A stretch of DNA of 7,723 nt, taken from positions 1-7,723 of the forward strand of contig CALDGX010000249.1 of NCBI GenBank assembly GCA_937941715.1. Direction: 5' to 3'. The notes beneath the pieces are model-generated. The model was not told where the DNA came from, ran no database searches, and saw only the letters and a program-made list of their open reading frames with translations. Positions within the stretch are counted from its first letter, which is position 1; each line of letters begins with the position of its first letter. The position numbers and the translations under genes are program-made. This document shows positions 5,844-7,723 of the stretch, in pieces. The stretch comes from an uncultured Chloracidobacterium sp. Its GTDB lineage: Bacteria; Acidobacteriota; Blastocatellia; Pyrinomonadales; Pyrinomonadaceae.

Positions 5844-6928
5844 TTCCGTTTGACGCATCCCGTCCACAGATCAACCCTCGCGAACTTGTCTCAGACGGAA
5901 AGCATGGTGAGCTTTTCAAACTGATGGCTGGACACGGATACGTGCCCGACGAGCAAGTATTCGAAGACTTCTGTGAAAGTCTTAAGTCTGGACGGGCATG
6001 GCTTATTTCCGGTACGCGCGGCAGCGGGAAGACTGCATTTCCCGAAGCGTTAGCCGCCGCCTGCAATCTTTCAATGTGTGTTGTTGCCGGACGCGATGGG
6101 TTAAAACAGGAAGAGATCCTCTATGACTGGGATATTGAAGAGCAAGCCGTGTGGATGAGAGAACACCTGGCACTCGCAAAACAACTGCCACTTGAAGAGC
6201 AGGCCGAGTTTCTCGACAATGCCCGACGCTCTAAGTGGCAGCGCCGATTTCTGATTCTTGGTGAAGTAGGAATGGCATACGACTTGGCGGCAAGCGCGGC
6301 GTCGAGCACTCCAATGAAACCACCGCCGGTGTTGATCCTTGATGAAAGCGATAAGTTTGGGGCCAGCATTGAAGATTCACTTCTTATGCCGCTCGAACGT
6401 GGACTGATCTACATTCCACGATACGAAGGCGGAACGATAGGCGTTCCCGACTGGAATTCGAGACCGATCGTGATCACGACCTCAAATGATCTGCGCCATA
6501 AACTCAGTTCGCCGTTCATCTCAAGACACGTTTACAGCCGCTTCGCGAGTCCTTCGCTGGAAAAGGAGCTTGAGATCTTATCGACTAGGAATAAACGCGC
6601 GACTTCAACCCACTTAGCTCTTACAACCAAACTAATAGACGCCGTTCGCGGTATCGCCGGAATGGAAGATCATCCGAGTGTCCGTGAGTCGATCGATATT
6701 GTTTCGGCGCTCGAACGCGACTCGGTTGAGTCTCTGAATTCCATGAACTTAATCCGATATTTTTGCTATTTCGTAAAGACCGGCGCGTCCAGAGAACTGC
6801 TGACTCTTCAACTCGACTATCTTATGGCGATGACACACGCCTTCCACCCGGACATTGATTCGTGGCTTGGCTCGCGTGATGCCAGTTGGAAGATTAGGTG
6901 GCCGCAGCTCGCCGACAATTCGCTATGA
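5840..6928 (+). CDS. MoxR-like AAA+ ATPase encoded within the T4SS operon
   Basis: A 362-residue cytoplasmic AAA+ ATPase without signal peptide or membrane segment. Walker A is SGTRGSGKT (residues 57-65), Walker B is VLILDESDKF (164-173), and the sensor-1 strand is PIVITTSND (209-217). A likely arginine-finger region follows (SPFISRHVYSRF, 224-235). The stretch ILYDWDIEEQAVWMREHLAL and the GEVGMAYDLA...PPPVLILDESDK block match the MoxR subfamily, whose members act as chaperone-like remodelers, often with a VWA-domain partner. It is not VirB11: that family has a large N-terminal domain before Walker A and RecA-like Asp and His boxes, whereas here Walker A starts near residue 57. The start overlaps the virB10 stop (ATGA, 5840-5843), with AAGGA touching the ATG and GGGAG 10 nt upstream. 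Coupling to virB10 suggests a role in assembling or powering the machine; no direct proof exists here. Confidence 0.85.
   Translation: MIPFDASRPQINPRELVSDGKHGELFKLMAGHGYVPDEQVFEDFCESLKSGRAWLISGTRGSGKTAFPEALAAACNLSMCVVAGRDGLKQEEILYDWDIEEQAVWMREHLALAKQLPLEEQAEFLDNARRSKWQRRFLILGEVGMAYDLAASAASSTPMKPPPVLILDESDKFGASIEDSLLMPLERGLIYIPRYEGGTIGVPDWNSRPIVITTSNDLRHKLSSPFISRHVYSRFASPSLEKELEILSTRNKRATSTHLALTTKLIDAVRGIAGMEDHPSVRESIDIVSALERDSVESLNSMNLIRYFCYFVKTGASRELLTLQLDYLMAMTHAFHPDIDSWLGSRDASWKIRWPQLADNSL
6925..6928 (+). promoter_or_regulatory. ATGA stop/start overlap (AAA+ to membrane protein)
   Basis: The ATG at 6925-6927 overlaps the TGA at 6926-6928 of the AAA+ gene. No good ribosome site precedes it, so re-initiation by ribosomes finishing the AAA+ gene is likely. 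Confidence 0.85.
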
Positions 6929-7653
6929 ATAGAACAGAATCCAAATTGGGGCTTTTTTCGAGGATCAAACAGTCGGTGGTTCGCACTCAATACTCTGGCC
7001 TACTGGTAGTCGTTTGCGTGGTCGGCGTCTACGGATTTGTCAGAATCTTGATGCCGCAGAGCGAAACGGCCCAGGTTCGATTTGTTGAGACTCGTGGGCT
7101 TGAATTTGAAAAAGAGTCTTCGCCGACCGGACCGCAGACCGAAGACCCGTTCTCCGGACCCGCATATGATAACGCAGTGAGACTCAGAGAAACTTCGGCC
7201 TTGGGAATGGCGATCTCGTTGTCTGTGTTGTCGCTTAATGCTCAGAACGGAAGACTCCCAGAGAATGTCGATCGGATAATTCGCCACCTCAATGCAGCCC
7301 GACTACTGCCGCCCGGGATTCAATCAAATTCAGCAACCATTGCTTCCGAGCGAAGCACGTTTAATATCGTATATCGACGCGAACCTTTTTCATTTGAGGT
7401 ACTGGCCGTACCAAAATCCGATCTAGGCTCACAACTACTTTTTAGGTTTCCGCTTCCTCAAAGCGAACCCAACACCGTTCTATACTTTGAAGCGAGCCGC
7501 GATAGACCCTTTCCAGCAGCTCTTTCAACTGTTGAACAATTGAGTGCGTCAGGCTGGAGGATACGGCATTGGCGAGGTGATGTGTTATCCCTCACTTCCG
7601 CAACATATGACTCGCTGAAAGAACAGAGTGACTTTCTTCGTAGCGAACGGTAA
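6925..7653 (+). CDS. Unrecognised single-pass membrane protein, T4SS-associated
   Basis: I do not recognise this 242-residue protein. It starts with a short basic cytoplasmic tail (MNRTESKLGLFSRIKQSVVR), then one hydrophobic segment at about 24-43 (SGLLVVVCVVGVYGFVRILM), then a soluble domain that should lie in the periplasm. The domain has a helical part around 92-128 (SALGMAISLSVLSLNAQNGR, then ENVDRIIRHLNAARLLP) followed by a mixed, strand-rich part (FNIVYRREPFSFEVLAV, TVLYFEASRDRPFP, GWRIRHWRGDVLSLTS). The ATG at 6925 overlaps the AAA+ stop as ATGA and is preferred over a GTG at 6898, which lies inside the AAA+ gene. Topology resembles VirB8-type bitopic components, so a structural role in the envelope complex is plausible, but no family motif was seen. 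It could equally be a partner of the AAA+ ATPase. Confidence 0.7.
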   Translation: MNRTESKLGLFSRIKQSVVRTQYSGLLVVVCVVGVYGFVRILMPQSETAQVRFVETRGLEFEKESSPTGPQTEDPFSGPAYDNAVRLRETSALGMAISLSVLSLNAQNGRLPENVDRIIRHLNAARLLPPGIQSNSATIASERSTFNIVYRREPFSFEVLAVPKSDLGSQLLFRFPLPQSEPNTVLYFEASRDRPFPAALSTVEQLSASGWRIRHWRGDVLSLTSATYDSLKEQSDFLRSER

Positions 7654-7664
7654 CCGATCAAGCT

Positions 7665-7723
7665 ATGTTTTCACGTGAATGGATTGAGAAATTCGATGCT
7701 TCCTACGGTATTCCAAGGAAAGC
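7665..7723 (+). CDS. Start of a further gene in the operon (runs off right edge)
   Basis: An ATG 11 bp after the preceding stop opens a frame that stays open for the remaining 59 bases, giving MFSREWIEKFDASYGIPRK and on. Spacing and direction fit the next gene of the rightward operon. No strong ribosome site is visible and the peptide is too short to identify. Confidence 0.45.
   Translation, partial: MFSREWIEKFDASYGIPRK

Noticed and set aside
5557..6066. A 169-codon minus-strand frame spanning the VirB10/AAA+ junction
   Set aside because: It is antisense to two well-supported, coupled genes including the Walker A motif, and shows no recognisable domain.
6898..6927. GTG start at 6898 for the membrane protein
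   Set aside because: It lies 31 bp inside the AAA+ gene without a clear ribosome site; the ATG at 6925 gives the same ATGA overlap used at the previous junction.

Overview
The window carries the envelope core of a VirB-type type IV secretion system (T4SS; conjugation or effector-transfer machine) from a Gram-negative (diderm) bacterium. The diderm reading rests on an inner-membrane VirB8-like protein, a VirB9-like protein with a signal peptide, a VirB10-like protein and a secreted lytic transglycosylase. Base composition is near 50% GC by eye and uniform, and Shine-Dalgarno sites are ordinary. Phylum cannot be fixed from this sequence; an acidobacterial host is a guess from general impression only. 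No tRNA, rRNA, CRISPR array, transposase, integrase or relaxase was seen.

Layout: two divergent transcription units flank a 183-bp intergenic region (1208-1390). Leftward (minus strand): a VirB2-like pilin (866-1207), a VirB3-like membrane protein (519-854) and the first 172 residues of a VirB4/TraC-like ATPase (1-516, running off the left edge). These three are very tightly packed, with Shine-Dalgarno sites lying inside the preceding gene's end. Rightward (plus strand): a VirB1-like lytic transglycosylase (1391-2251), a 152-bp gap, then VirB8-like (2404-3198), VirB9-like (3219-4496), VirB10-like (4509-5843), a MoxR-type AAA+ ATPase (5840-6928), an unrecognised single-pass membrane protein (6925-7653) and the start of another reading frame (7665 to the right edge). 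The last junctions are ATGA stop/start overlaps, so the genes from VirB10 onward are probably translated together.

How the parts fit (family knowledge plus inference): the transglycosylase opens peptidoglycan; VirB8, VirB9 and VirB10 make the scaffold from inner to outer membrane; VirB2 and VirB3 supply the pilin and the inner-membrane platform; VirB4 supplies energy. VirB5, VirB6, VirB7, VirB11, VirD4 and a relaxase were not recognised and may lie outside the window.

Most worth a second look: (1) a MoxR-like AAA+ ATPase, translationally coupled to virB10, in the slot where canonical operons carry virB11; (2) the coupled, unrecognised membrane protein after it; (3) an array of six 11-bp repeats (1315-1380) between the divergent operons, ending 10 bp before the transglycosylase start codon; (4) an enlarged VirB9-like protein with an extra C-terminal beta-rich region.
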